Assembly: GCA_029237695.1 (NCBI GenBank)
Contig: CM055271.1
Location: 87,544,507-87,608,506 of the forward strand
Source of the DNA: Conchocele bisecta
Taxonomy: Eukaryota > Mollusca > Bivalvia > Lucinida > Thyasiridae
DNA: 64,000 nucleotides
Direction: 5' to 3'
The notes beneath the pieces were generated by a model. That model saw only the letters and a list, made by a program, of their open reading frames with translations, was not told the DNA's origin and made no database searches. Below, one piece after another: positions 10,886 through 22,000 of this stretch; within the stretch, counting starts at the first letter, position 1; the number at the start of each line of letters is the position of its first letter. The translations under genes and the position numbers were made by a program.

Positions 10886-12060
10886 GAGGCTTACGGAATA
10901 CCCCGCGTGGGCCCAGGTACCCCTAAAATATGTAAAAATTTCCAAGTGTGTGGGCTTGTGACCTTCACTCTGGGATTAGCAGGAGCGGCATGAACGTGAA
11001 TTTGTCACAGGGTGGTAGAGGTCCATTGGAGCAATGTGTGTGTGAAATGTGAAGCAGATCCGAGCAAGGAAATAGAAGTTATAACCAATTTCTCTGATAT
11101 TAAGTTTTGTAAAGAGACTAAGTATGTGACCTCGAGATCAGCAGGAATTTGTCACAGCATGATAGTAGAGCCTTAGAGGAATGCATGCATGAAATATTAA
11201 GAATTAAGAAGTTATAACATATTTCTCTGATGTTTTTTTTTTGTTGTTTTTTTTATGCTTATATTTAACGGCGGCACTGGCTCTAGGACCTTGCATGCCG
11301 TCTCCCAAGAATGGGAGAAAGAACAGAGGTAGAGATTTTTGAGAGAAGCCGGTAATTCGTATTTACAGAGCAACTACGAATTATCGGTACCCATTTACAG
11401 TTGGGTGAACTGGAGCAGTGTGGATAAAGTGTCTTGCTCAAGGACACAACGCACGCCGCTAGTCAGGCTCGAACCCACGACCCTTGGATCAGTAGTCCGA
11501 CACACTAACCATTACGCCACGGCGCTCCACTTCTCTGATGTTAAGTTTTGTAAAGAGACTAAGTATGTGGACCTTGACCTTGGGATCAGCGGGGGTTGGA
11601 CGGTCGTAGATTTGTCACAGCATGATAGTACAACCTTAGAGGAATGCACAAGTGAAATATTAAGAATTTTCAATGAAGGAAATAGAAGTTATAACTTATT
11701 TCTCTGATGTTAAGTTTTGTAAAGAGACTAAGTATTTGACCTTGACCTTGGGATCAGCGGGGGTTGGATGGTTATGGATGTGGTACAGCATGGTAGTAGA
11801 GCCTTACAGGAATGCATGTGTGAAATATTAAGCATTTTAGATGAAGGAAATAGAAGTTATATCCATATTTCTCGGATGTTAAGTTTTGTAAAGAGACTAA
11901 GTATTTGACCTTGACCTTGGAATCAGCGGGGGTTTGACAGCGGGGGTTGGATGGTCGTGGATTTGGCACAGCATTGTAGAAGAGCCCTACAGGAATGCAT
12001 GTGTGAAATATTGAGCATTTTAGTTATAACAATATTTCTCTCGTGTTAAGTTTAAAAACA
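10886..12060. repeat. composite repeat O copy 1: tandem 172-bp-class units
   Basis: Opens with GAGGCTTACGGAATACCCC, then repeats a unit of about 170 bp containing TCTGATGTTAAGTTTTGTAA, TGACCTTGACCTTGGGATCA and GGAATGCATGTGTGAAATAT about five or six times, with decay. A second locus of the same design is at 40610-41620. It has no coding potential. A SINE interrupts one unit. Confidence 0.8.
11223..11542 (-). mobile_element. tRNA-derived SINE with 12-bp target-site duplication
   Basis: On the minus strand the element starts near 11530 with a tRNA-like head: A box TGGCGTAATGGTTAGTG and B box GGGTTCGAGCC. It continues with a conserved central block TGTCCTTGAGCAAGACACTT and ends in an A-rich tail (11235-11255 on the plus strand as T-runs). 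TTCTCTGATGTT occurs exactly at 11223-11234 and 11531-11542, a clean target-site duplication inside repeat O. Pol III transcription and LINE-driven retroposition are known for this class. The copy looks young. Confidence 0.9.
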
Positions 12061-12483
12061 GTGTCAGTGAATGAGGATTGGGATGTAAATGTATCCATAT
12101 TATGCGCAGGTACATGTATATAATAACAACCTTTGTGATTAAACTATGGCAAGTTTCCGACATCTGATCAATCGGGTGGAAAATCCTCATTGCATCCCCC
12201 CCATTGCATATAGAATACATTCCTACTCCAGTCTTTCCCAAGATTTGCCGTAATTTTTGATTATCATCTAAAAGCCGAGAAGTCTCTCTATAGATAACAA
12301 GAATTCCGCGGAATCAAATGTCTTGCCTTGTTCCGCCTTGTTCCGCCTTGACCTTGACCCTGGGGCCTTGACCTTGACCCCCGAGAATAGTCCTATATTC
12401 ATAGCAAAGGTATGTATAAAGTTTGATGACTGTAGCTGATAAGGTGTTGAAATAATGACCGTAACACGAAAACTTAACATTGA
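12061..12483. other. non-coding spacer rich in CCTTGACCTTGACC
   Basis: No gene. Between 12320 and 12380 CGCCTTGACCTTGACC-type words are tandemly repeated, recalling repeat O. Confidence 0.4.
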
Positions 12484-12535
12484 ATAATGACGCCGGCGCC
12501 GCCACCGCCACCGCCGCCGCCGCCGCCGACACCGA
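12484..12535. repeat. GCC-rich simple repeat
   Basis: An imperfect run of CCGCCACCG and CCGCCGCCG triplets, strongly GC-rich against an AT-rich background. Confidence 0.8.
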
Positions 12536-12719
12536 CTCCGGAAAAGCAAAACCTATGTCTCGCTTTCCGCTTTCGTGGGCGAGACAAAAATTGGCAAGCT
12601 TCTGACAACATCTTCCGATCACTCGGGTGGAAAATCCTAATCCCATATGGAATACAGTCGCAATCTAGATTTTCGCCAGGTTAGCCGTAATTTTCTGATT
12701 ATCAACTAAAAGCAGAGAA

Positions 12720-12908
12720 ATCCGTATAGCGAAGACTAGCGAAGCGAGCGGCAGTACCTTCGAAGGTGGTTAGTCGTGCCCAATGCATGCTGCCAAGTCT
12801 CCCTGACATGCTACGACCTGCGATATTGTTACGGTTTGCTGGGGCGAGCGATACGCGGCGGGCCGCTAAATTTAGGTCCTCTTGCAGAGCTGGGAGGGAG
12901 GAGAACAT
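12720..12908. other. GC-rich island of unknown nature
   Basis: CpG-containing sequence unlike its neighbours (GGGGCGAGCGATACGCGGCG). The minus strand is open for 68 codons, but I recognise no domain. A possible AG/GT-bounded exon (TATCGCAG to TTCGAAGGTACTG) cannot be supported further. It could be the head of an unrecognised retroposon. Confidence 0.35.
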
Positions 12909-12989
12909 TATAGTAGGTTAACATTCAACAGACACATGCATGGTGGCTGTAGCTTTCAAATATGTGTGTCAGGTAAAAGGCTGGATTTG

Positions 12990-13085
12990 ATAAGTTTGTT
13001 TGTTTGTTAGTGTTTAACGGCCTATCTACAGCTAAGGTCATTTAAGGCCGGGCCAACGGGTTCGTTCCGGTATTTAACCTGTTGG
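12990..13085 (-). mobile_element. SINE fragment, conserved core only
   Basis: TGTTTAACGGCCTATCTACAGC and AAGGTCATTTAAGGCCGGGCC match the core of the SINE at 33597-33769 and the fragments at 49740 and 61890. The tRNA-like head is not evident. GTTT repeats at 12995-13007 could be its tail. Confidence 0.55.
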
Positions 13086-13114
13086 GGGAATCAGAAAGAA
13101 GTAATTACATCGAA

Positions 13115-13472
13115 ATAATTCCAGCACAAAAATATTTACACAATTCCCTAACATTTGATTGGCCCGTAGCAAGTCTCTGTCCAAAATTTATATACCAGTA
13201 AACTCCTACGCCGAACTACTTTCCGTAACCGTGAGGCGCAGTTAAAATAATTCTTAAGAAAACGGAAAATAAACACATTTTCTTGATGAATTTATTTCAA
13301 ATGCTGGAATTATAAGGAATGAATGGCCTTTTTGTGGAATTTATCGGGGATATAAACTTAGAAAAGTCGCGGGAATACTGGACGAGGCCTTCCGGCCTTC
13401 GTCCAGTATTCCCGCGACTTTTCCAAGTTTATACCCCGATAAATTCCACAAAAAGGCCATTCATTCCTATAA
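13115..13472. repeat. MITE family H copy 1
   Basis: From ATATTTACACAATTCCCTAA through TTCCGTAACCGTGAGGCGCA to a very long near-perfect hairpin: GGAATGAATGGCCTTTTTGT pairs with its complement across a CTTCCGGCCTTCG centre. Translation of the hairpin gives a spurious self-mirroring frame. Confidence 0.85.
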
Positions 13473-13585
13473 TAAATATAATATATTTGAGGAGTCAATT
13501 TAACTTGATTTGATAGTGTCTTATTGAATAATACACCAATATACCCAAGAATATTACCTATATTAAGTAACTCGTATGGGAGATT

Positions 13586-13942
13586 ATAGGAATGAATGGC
13601 CTTTTTGTGGAATTTATCGGGGTATAAACTTGGAAAAGTCGCGGGAATACTGGACGAAGGCCGGAAGGCCTCGTCCAGTATTCCCGCGACTTTTCCAAGT
13701 TTATATCCCCGATAAATTCCACAAAAAGGCCATTCATTCCTTATAATTCCAGCATTTGAAATAAATTCATCAAGCAAATGTGTTTATTTTCCGTTTTCTT
13801 AAGAATTATTTTAACTGCGCCTCACGGTTACGGAAAGTAGTTCGGCATGGGAGTTTATTGGGATATAAATTTTGGACGGAGACTTGCAACGGACCAATGA
13901 AATGTTAGGGAATTGTGTAAATATTTTTATGCTGGAATTATT
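13586..13942. repeat. MITE family H copy 2, inverted relative to copy 1 and flanked by 54-bp direct repeats
   Basis: A mirror copy of 13115-13472, so the two form an 800-bp inverted repeat. The 54 bases at 13532-13585 (ACACCAATATACCCAAGAAT...) recur at 13943-13996 directly outside the element. Confidence 0.85.
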
Positions 13943-13996
13943 ACACCAATATACCCAAGAATATTACCTATATTAAGTAACTCGTATGGGAGATTC

Positions 13997-14508
13997 CTGT
14001 TTGAATCAAGACTACTCTGGTGAACCCCGTGATAAAACAGATAAGACCATAAGAAATGTACCAAAAATGGTTGATAAAAATTAATTACGAGTAAAATTTG
14101 GTTGAAAGCTACAGCCTGGATGACAAACCTGACACGAGAACAGTTATAGTTATGGTCAAACTCGTACAGACACATGTCACACACTGGAGACATAGAGAAC
14201 ACCAAGGTTATCAGGCGAGGTTAGGAAACGCGTAGGAATTCCGAGGCTTGCCGAGGAATTAATACCTTTTCCGAGCCACGTCTGCTAATGTCTTTTGATA
14301 TCTTGTTTATCAGACGAGGACTGGAAATGTGTAGGAATTCATAGGATCGCCGAGGAATTCCTACCGTTTCCGAGCCAAACCTGATAAACCTGATATCAAT
14401 AGACATTCATTCGCTTGGTATTCCATTTATCAGGTAACCCAATTTACTACGAATAGACATAATTCATGTTTCAAAAAAACAGTTTCATAGAAAAGAATGC
14501 CGACTTAT
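13997..14508. repeat. inverted-repeat element with GAATTCC hairpins
   Basis: 14205-14450 has paired blocks TCAGGCGAGGTTAGGAAACG and CCGAGCCAAACCTGATAAAC with two copies of a GTAGGAATTC/CCGAGGAATT module. A related end is at 15620-15720 (CCGAGCCTAGCCTCATAAAC). The rest is unassigned. Confidence 0.5.
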
Positions 14509-14937
14509 TTGTGGCTATGGCTACAGAAATGGGCTTATCGTCTTTGCCACCAGTGCAGACGCAGACCAGCCTGTACTGTTGGACATTCCATCACGGAAAA
14601 GCCCATCAGGGTTCCAACAAACATTAGACATCATTATCAGGTTGCACACATGAGCTAGGACATGAGGACCAGGGCTCCAGTTAAGGTGCGTAATTTGACC
14701 AACTTGGGGTGAAATTTTGTTATTTCTTCATCAAAAATGGCAAGTTGAGAGTCCTTTAGAATCGTCTCATTGAGACGATTCTAAAGCACTCCCAACTTGC
14801 CATTTTTGATGAAGAAATAAGAAATTTACCTCCAAATTACGCACCTCAACTGGAGCTCTCTGAGGACTAGGAGCTAGACCTGCTTCAAATGCCATATAAG
14901 TCACATTTCGCCGCCAGTCACAGCCACATTTATGTTA
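14509..14937. repeat. MITE family A copy, split by a family D MITE
   Basis: The left part starts GTGGCTATGGCTACAGAAAT. At 14672 family D begins (GGGCTCCAGTTAAGGTGCGT) and at 14859 it ends (CTCAACTGGAGCTC). Family A resumes to CGCCAGTCACAGCCAC. Family D therefore inserted after family A at this site. Confidence 0.8.
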
Positions 14938-15060
14938 TGTAATGATACTTGGTAAGGTCATGTGACGTAATTCAACCAATGAAACGTCAGTTGAAGTTGT
15001 TCTGAATGAAGATTGAACCCGATACATTGTATCAATGTCAATTCGTTAGAGATCAGCATG

Positions 15061-15257
15061 TATATGTGGCTGTGACTGGAGAAATTGGGTTTATGGGAAT
15101 AGTGACCAAATAGCACACTCATGTAGCCTGATAATAATTTATAGTGCTTGTTAAAAGCATTACTAGTGTTTAGCGGCTAGCGGCTGCACAGGATGATCTG
15201 GATCTACACTGGTCGCAAAACCAGTAAGCCCCATTTCTATAGTGACAGCCACAAATA
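15061..15257. repeat. MITE family A copy, internally rearranged
   Basis: GTGGCTGTGACTGGAGAAAT at the left and CCATTTCTATAGTGACAGCC at the right. The interior appears partly inverted relative to other copies. Confidence 0.75.
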
Positions 15258-15324
15258 TGGTTGTACAGGGTAAACCAAGATATGGTCAATGAGCAGCTAA
15301 GCACCTGACAAATAGAGAATACCA

Positions 15325-15611
15325 GTAGCCTATTTCATCAACATTGCAAAGTATACTTATCTAGCAAAGTATACTTTGAGGGAGAACTTTTCAATTTTAG
15401 GATAAATGTATTAATTTTTATTATACTGAATTTATTACATTATCACAGCCAAAATAATCAGTATAATATTCTGCATACTTTTAATCGTCAAATATATCCA
15501 GTCGTTAGTTCTATATGAAATAATGCATTTCAGGAAAAATAAATGATTACTCCCTCAAAGTATACTTTGCTAGAAAAGTATACTTTGCAATGTTGGTGAC
15601 ATAGGCTACAG
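15325..15611. repeat. MITE family B copy 2
   Basis: GTAGCCTATTTCATCAACAT to ATAGGCTAC, with both AAGTATACTTT blocks. The central hairpin is shortened to CACAGCCAAAATAATCAG. Confidence 0.8.
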
Positions 15612-16139
15612 ACTAGTGTATTTTGATATCGAGAAATTACTACCGTGTCCGAGCCTAGCCTCATAAACTGGATATCAAAAGACAGTAACCTGGTATTCTA
15701 ATTATTGGGTAACATTTTATGCTCGAAAATTACCACAGATGACGTTGTTATCTATGGACAAAACGCGGACTTATTGACGTTGCGTCATTCCACTGACGTA
15801 ATTCGGCAAAGTCATGTGACGCCGTTTACCAACGAAACGTCAGTTTTCAATTTGTTGTAACCTGGATATTCGTATAGGTCAATGCCTGATACAGCAATAT
15901 GTTATCAGTCAGTACATTTTCGGCCAATACAGAGCTCGTTACCTGATACAGACACATGTCAACACACCAGATACATATAACAGATGGTTAGTTAGCACAT
16001 ATATACAAGGTATATTGCATTAAATGGGCACTCACGGCGTAGTAACACAGTGTAATAAAACTCATATTACACTAGTCTAATGAATATGCAAATTAGCTCA
16101 TTACAGATGACGTGCTTATGCAATAAATAAATCTAACAT
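15612..16139. other. non-coding spacer
   Basis: 15620-15720 carries the repeat end noted at 13997-14508. Near 16085 there is AATATGCAAATTAG (an octamer-like word). No gene. Confidence 0.4.
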
Positions 16140-16262
16140 TTGTGACGATTTAATATGGTATATTTTAACCATGTTGACTGATTTCATAAGAAACTCGGCT
16201 ATGCCGAGTTTCTTATGAAATCGGTCAACTTGTTTAATAAATATCGTATTAAATCTTCACTC
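16140..16262. repeat. palindromic element
   Basis: GACGATTTAATATGGTATAT pairs imperfectly with ATATCGTATTAAATCTTC. The centre, ATTTCATAAGAAACTCGGCT, pairs perfectly across ATGC. Confidence 0.7.
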
Positions 16263-16931
16263 CTGTAAGATCCTCTACATATTGTAATTGTTTTCTTTAA
16301 AATGTTTCACCAGTTACGCTTTGAGGAAAGAACCCTTACCCTTAATAGAATTCTGCAAAAATAGACTGTCGCATTTATATTTTTGTTTATTCAGGAAAAT
16401 ATAACAATTCACAATTTGTGTTTAAAATTGATCAACATAATCAATTATGATCGCAGGCCTCGATAAATCCACTCGTGCTTGCATTGGAGAGTAAATGTTA
16501 TATCTGGACGAGTGTTAATTGGAAGAGACAGTGTGGCATAAAGATTAAAACTTCTAGTTATTTGAGTTGAAACCAATCAAGTGGAAAATTAACAATTTGT
16601 CGACGCCTGGATTTGAGAAAGTTTAATACACAATTAAAACAGTTAATGGAAAACGTAATCATATTTTTTAATTAACAATACATGTATATCTTTATTTGCA
16701 GAATAAAATCTAATTTAATGCGACGAAAGTTAAGTATATTCTAAATTATTTATCAATTGGCTGGAAATTAATTAGGATTACGCTGAATTTATGATAATAT
16801 TATAAATCTACAAAATCTATGCACTAATATAATGAATATAATTAATTTGCTGATTACATAAAACGCTCTAAATGCAACCCGACTAACTAATTAAACTCTA
16901 ATTAGTGAACAGCTACAGTGACAATAGGCAG
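16263..16931. other. AT-rich spacer, nothing recognised
   Basis: Strongly AT-rich. I find no gene, hairpin or recurring family. Confidence 0.5.
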
Positions 16932-17206
16932 GACCCAGTTGACCAAATCCTCTGTTAGGTTAATGGACTGTTAAATCCTTAACATTGATAAGGATTTACC
17001 AGGGCCCGGTTGCTAAAAACCTCTGTTAGCTTAACAGACTGTTAAGGATTTAACAGTCTGTTAAGCTAACAGAGGTTTTGAGCAACCGGGCCCAGTCTGT
17101 TAAACTAACGGATTGCTAAACTGTTAGCTTAACGGCTGTTAAATCCTCAACAACGTTAAGGATTTAACAGTCCGTTAAGCTAACAGAGGATTTGGTCAAC
17201 CGGGCC
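16932..17206. repeat. family I palindromes, one nested in another
   Basis: An outer element (CCCAGTTGACCAAATCCTCT ... GGATTTGGTCAACCGGG) contains an inner copy at about 16998-17091 (GGGCCCGGTTGCTAAAAACC ... TTTTGAGCAACCGGGCCC). Each is built of GTTAGCTTAACAGACTGTTA blocks. A single copy is at 41956. Confidence 0.75.
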
Positions 17207-18184
17207 CCGATTAAAAATCAGTAAAATTGATAAACAGAAAGTGGTGTATAGTCGAGCAGAAGCAGAGGTTGTATAGAACTCAGTGGCTATAGGACAGTGG
17301 GTGAATTATGTCACTTGCACCGGCTGTTCTGGATCAGTTCTCCCTAGTTTCCTACATAACTAAATGACTGGAGCAATTATGATGCGATAAAGGGGAGAGA
17401 TACTGCGGGACATTGCACACTAGAAAATGCCAATGACGCTGCCCCATAGGTGTAGCTGTTTTCAAGCGATCTCGAGAAAATCTACATGTATGTATAATAA
17501 TTCTGAAACAGCTACAGCAATAAGGGTGGGGTGGCGTTATCAGTGGGCAATATTATATAATATCCCAGTCTTCGCGAAACTCGTCAGACAGATAGGTAAA
17601 ATTGCTTTTTTTCTATTCTAAACTTCAAATCACCTTCCTTTTGGTTGTATGACGCTCGCTAGCCTTACTTAAATGACTGATACATATAAAAGCTCTTAAA
17701 TATCACACAAAATCAATTTTATTTTTAGAAATGGTTGGTCTGGTAAATTTTTGTGCGGTCTGGTAAAAATTTCAAGTTTACCAGACCTAAATGTCCTGTA
17801 AAGTGTTGGCAGTTTCACAGAGACTATTATCCCAGGTAATCTGCCCTTTCATAACATCACAATTGCTTCTTTAGATATAGTAAACTGTAGATCGAGGCGG
17901 GCCTAAAAAGCCTGTGCATGTAGCCAACTTCACCCAGAGTGAAGAAACAAATTACGATTAGGTGATTAAGTCTGCTGGAAAATGTATTTTCACGGGAAGG
18001 GTGAAATACGCAAGTTGAAGTAGTAACAAAAATCAGCTAAAAAAATTCATTCAAAAATATGCATCAACTAAAAATGTAAAATCAAACCTTGCAAGGCAGA
18101 AATAAATATAGTTGTCAGAGATTTATTCATATTTATCATATTTTTTCTTAACAAAAAAGTGCAACACTATGTTTTTGTTAAGAA
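17207..18184. other. non-coding spacer
   Basis: No gene is supported. The open frame at 17427-17621 has no start context, homology or repeats. At 17729-17795 TGGTCTGGTAAA-type words form a small inverted repeat. Confidence 0.4.
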
Positions 18185-18430
18185 ATGTGGCTGTGACTGG
18201 AGAAATGGGGCTTATGGGTTTTGCGATCAGTGTAGATCCAGATCGGACTGTGCATCCGCACAGTCCGATCAGGACCTGCACCGTTCGCCATTCCGTTAAT
18301 AATGACACACATGACAGCCTTCTAAAGAGCAATAAAGATCGTCATTAGGCTACAGGAGTGTGCTATTTGATCAGGAGCTACACTGGTCACATATCCCATA
18401 AGCACCATTTCTCCAGTCTCAGCCATAAAT
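18185..18430. repeat. MITE family A, full-length copy
   Basis: The best preserved copy: ATGTGGCTGTGACTGGAGAA at the left, the central hairpin ACTGTGCATCCGCACAGT, and CACCATTTCTCCAGTCTCAG at the right; about 245 bp. Confidence 0.85.
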
Positions 18431-18623
18431 ATGAAAAGAGCAGACAACATGTTTCCCCACCAATGCATTGAGCCCCCAATAAAGGGACAAACACAGGACT
18501 GGAACAGCAGTAAGTAACAGAACAGACGGAAAGACAGACATAAAGACAGATAAGGGAAATATGGTACGCACAACCCACAACATTTCCTGTCTGACACCTA
18601 ATATAAGGTTTGATCATGTCCAG

Positions 18624-18945
18624 CCGTGTGCAAACGTTTGCTGTGGCCCGAGGGAACTGTTTGAACCCCAAGGCAGCGGGTTCAAACAGTTCCCGAGGGC
18701 CGTGTGCAAACGTTTGCTGTGGCCCGAGGGAACTGTTTGAATACCAAGGCCGCGGGTTCAAACAGTTCCCGAGGGCCGTGTGCAAACGTTTGCTGTGGCC
18801 CGAGGGAACTGTTTGAACCCCAAGGCCGCAGGCCGCGGGTTCAAACAGTTCCCGAGGGCCGTGTGCAAACGTTTGCTGTGCCCCGAGGGAACTGTTTGAA
18901 TCCCAAGGCAGCAGGCCGCGGGTTCAAACAGTTCCCGAATCATGT
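18624..18945. repeat. tandem array of four hairpin units, about 76 bp each
   Basis: Starts at 18624, 18700, 18776 and 18859. Each unit has CCGTGTGCAAACGTTTGCTG and then a stem GGGAACTGTTTGAA with its complement TTCAAACAGTTCCC around a short CAAGGC-rich loop. The loop varies by a GCAGGCC insertion. GGGTTCAAAC is B-box-like, but no tRNA fold is evident. Confidence 0.85.
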
Positions 18946-19059
18946 AACAATGTGTAATGGGAAATTGTTGAAAGAAAATTACATTGTGAAATATCAAAAT
19001 TGTTTTTTTATGGCTGATTAACTAGATTTTAGCACCTGCTATAAGATTCACACCAATTG

Positions 19060-22000
19060 GTTAGAAGCATGTGACACGTTACTGTCCAATGTTAGAAGCG
19101 TGTGAAACATAATAGTGTTGCTAGGTCCATGTTAGAAGCGTGTGAAACATAATAGTGTTGCTAGGTCCCAGTTAGAAGCGTGTGAAACATACTAGTATTG
19201 CTAGGTCCCAGTTAGAAGAGTGTGAAACATAATATTGTTGCTAGGTTCATGTTAGAAGTCATGTAGTAGTGTGTGAAATAATAGTTGTGATAGGTCAGTT
19301 AGAGTGTGTGAAACATAATAGTGTTGATAGGTCCCAGTTGAAGTGTGTGAAAAATAACATGTTGTTGCTAGGTTCAGTTAGAAGTGTGTGAAACATAACA
19401 GGTTGTTGCTAGGTTCAGTTAGAAGCGTGTGAAACATATATTGTTGTAGGTCAGTTAGAAGTGGTGACATAACATTGTTGGTTGTCCTGTTAGAAGTGTG
19501 TGAAACCCATAGTGTTGCTAAGGTCAGTTAGAAGTGGTGAAAACATAATTGTTGAGGTCCCAGTTAGAAGTGTTTGTGAAACTATAACATTGTTTGCTAG
19601 GTCCCGTTTAGAAGCGTTGTGACTAATAGTGTTGCTAAGGTCCCAGTTAGAAGCGTATGAAACATAATAGTGTTGCTAGATCCCAGTTAGAAGTGTGTGA
19701 AACATAATATTGTTGCTAGGTCCCAGTTAGAAGCGTGTGAAACGTAATAGTGTTGCTAGGTCCAGTTAGAAGTGTGTGAAACATAATATTGTTGCTGGTT
19801 CATGTTAGAAGTGTGTGAAACATAATATTGTTGCTAGGTCCCAGTTAAAAGACTGAAACATAAGTGTTGCTAGGTCCCAGTTAGAAGCGTGTGAAACATA
19901 AATTTGTTGCTAGCCCGTGTTAGAAGTGTGTGAAACATAAAAGTGTTTGCTGGTCCATGTTAGAGGCGTGTGAAACATAATATTGTTGCTGGTCCACGTT
20001 AGAAGAGTGTGAAACATAATATTGTTGCTGGTCCATGTTAGAAGTGTATGAAACATAATACTGTTGCTGGTCCATGTTAGAAGCGTGTGAAACATAATAG
20101 TGTTGCTAGGTCCCAGTTAGAAGTGTGTGAAACATAATATTGTTGCTAGTCCATGTTAGAAGTGTGTCAAACATAATATTGTTGCTGGTTCATGTTAGAA
20201 GATTGAAACATAATATTGTTGCTGGTCCATGCTAAAAGCGTGTGAAACATAATAGTGTTGCTAGGTCCCAGTTAGAAGTGTGGCAAACATAATATTGTTG
20301 CTAGTCCATGTTAGAAGTGTGTCAAACATAATATTGTTGCTGGTCCATGTTAGAAGAGTGTGAAACATAATATTGTTGCTGGTACATGTTAGAAGTGTGT
20401 GAAACATAATATTGTTGCTGGTTCATGTTAGAAGACTGAAACATAATATTGTTGCTGGTCCATGTTAGAAGTGTGTGAAACATAATATTATTGCTGGTCC
20501 ATGTTAGAAGTGTGTGAAACATAATATTGTTGCTGGTAGTGTTGCTGGTCCATGTTAGAAGCGTGTGAAACATAATAGTGTTGCTGGTCCATGTTAGAAG
20601 CGTGTGAAACATAATAGTGTTGCTAGGTCCCAGTTAGAAGTGTGTGAAACATAATATTGTTGCTGGTCCATGTTAGAAGTCTGTGAAACATAGTATTGTT
20701 GCTGGTTCATGTTAGAAGACTGTGAAACATAATACTGTTGCTGGTCCATGGTAGAAGTGTGTGAAACATAATATTGTTGCTGGTCCATGTTAGAAGAGTG
20801 TGAAACATAATATTGTTGCTGGTCCATGGTAGAAGAGTGTGAAACATAATATTGTTGCTGGTACATGGTAGAAGAGTGTGAAACATAATATTGTTGCTGG
20901 TCCATGGTAGAAGAGTGTGAAACATAATATTGTTGCTGGTCCATGGTAGAAGAGTGTGAAACATAATATTGTTGCTGGTCCATGTTAGAAACGTGTGAAA
21001 CATAATATTGTTGCAAGGTCCATGTTAGAAGTGTGTCAAACATAATATTGTTGCTGGTCCATGTTAGAAGTGTGTCAAACATAATATTGTTGCTGGTCCA
21101 TGTTAGAAGTGTGTCAAACATAATATTGTTGCTAGCCCGTGTTTGAAGCGTGTGAAACATAATATTGTTGCTGGTCCATGCTAGAAGTGTGTGAAACATA
21201 ATATTGTTGCTGGTCGTGTTGCTGGTCCATGTTAGAAGCCTGTGAAACATAATAGTGTTGCTAGGTCCCAGTTAGAAGTGTGTGAAACATAATATTGTTG
21301 CTGGTCCATGTTAGAAGCGTGTGAAACATAATATTGTTGCAAGGTCCCAGTTAGAAGTGTATGAAACATAATAGTGTTGCTGGTCCATGTTAGAAGTCTG
21401 TGAAACATAATATCGTTGCTGGTTCATGTTAGAAGACTGTGAAACATAATACTGTTGCTGGTCCATGTTAGAAGCGTGTGAAACATAATATTGTTGCAAG
21501 GTCCCAGTTAGAAGTGTGTGAAACATAATAGTGTTGCTGGTCCATGTTAGAAGTCTGTGAAACATAATATCGTTGCTGGTTCATGTTAGAAGACTGTGAA
21601 ACATAATACTGTTGCTAGCCCATGTTAGAAACGTGTGAAACATAATATTGTTGCAAGGTCCATGTTAGAAGTGTGTCAAACATAATAGTGTTGCTAGTAC
21701 ATGTTAGAAGAGTGTGAAACATAATATTGTTGCTAGCCCGTGTTTGAAGCGTGTGAAACATAATATTGTTGCTGGTCCATGCTAGAAGTGTGTGAAACAT
21801 AATATTGTTGCTGGTCCATGTTAGAAGCGTGTGAAACATAATAGTGTTGCTAGCATGTTAGAAGTGTGTGAAACATAATAGTGTTGCCAGTTCATGTTAG
21901 AAGCGTGTGAAACGTAATAGTGTTGCTGGTCCATATTAGAAGTGTGTGAAACATAATAGTGTTGCTGGTCCATGTTAGAAGTGTGTGAAACATAATAGTG

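Noticed and set aside
11339..11707. 122-codon plus-strand frame
   Set aside because: It spans the antisense strand of a SINE and part of repeat O.
12702..12908. 68-codon minus frame in a GC-rich island
   Set aside because: Open frames are expected in GC-rich DNA; no domain or neighbouring exon supports it. Kept only as an unassigned island.
13319..13777. Plus and minus frames sharing NGLFVEFIGDINLEKS-like words, also at 31069 and 53560
   Set aside because: Both strands of one palindromic MITE give mirrored frames; the length comes from the long hairpin.
20594..21250. 218-codon open frame on the minus strand
   Set aside because: It is a translation of the 39-bp satellite; neighbouring frames are equally open and 40-bp units break it.
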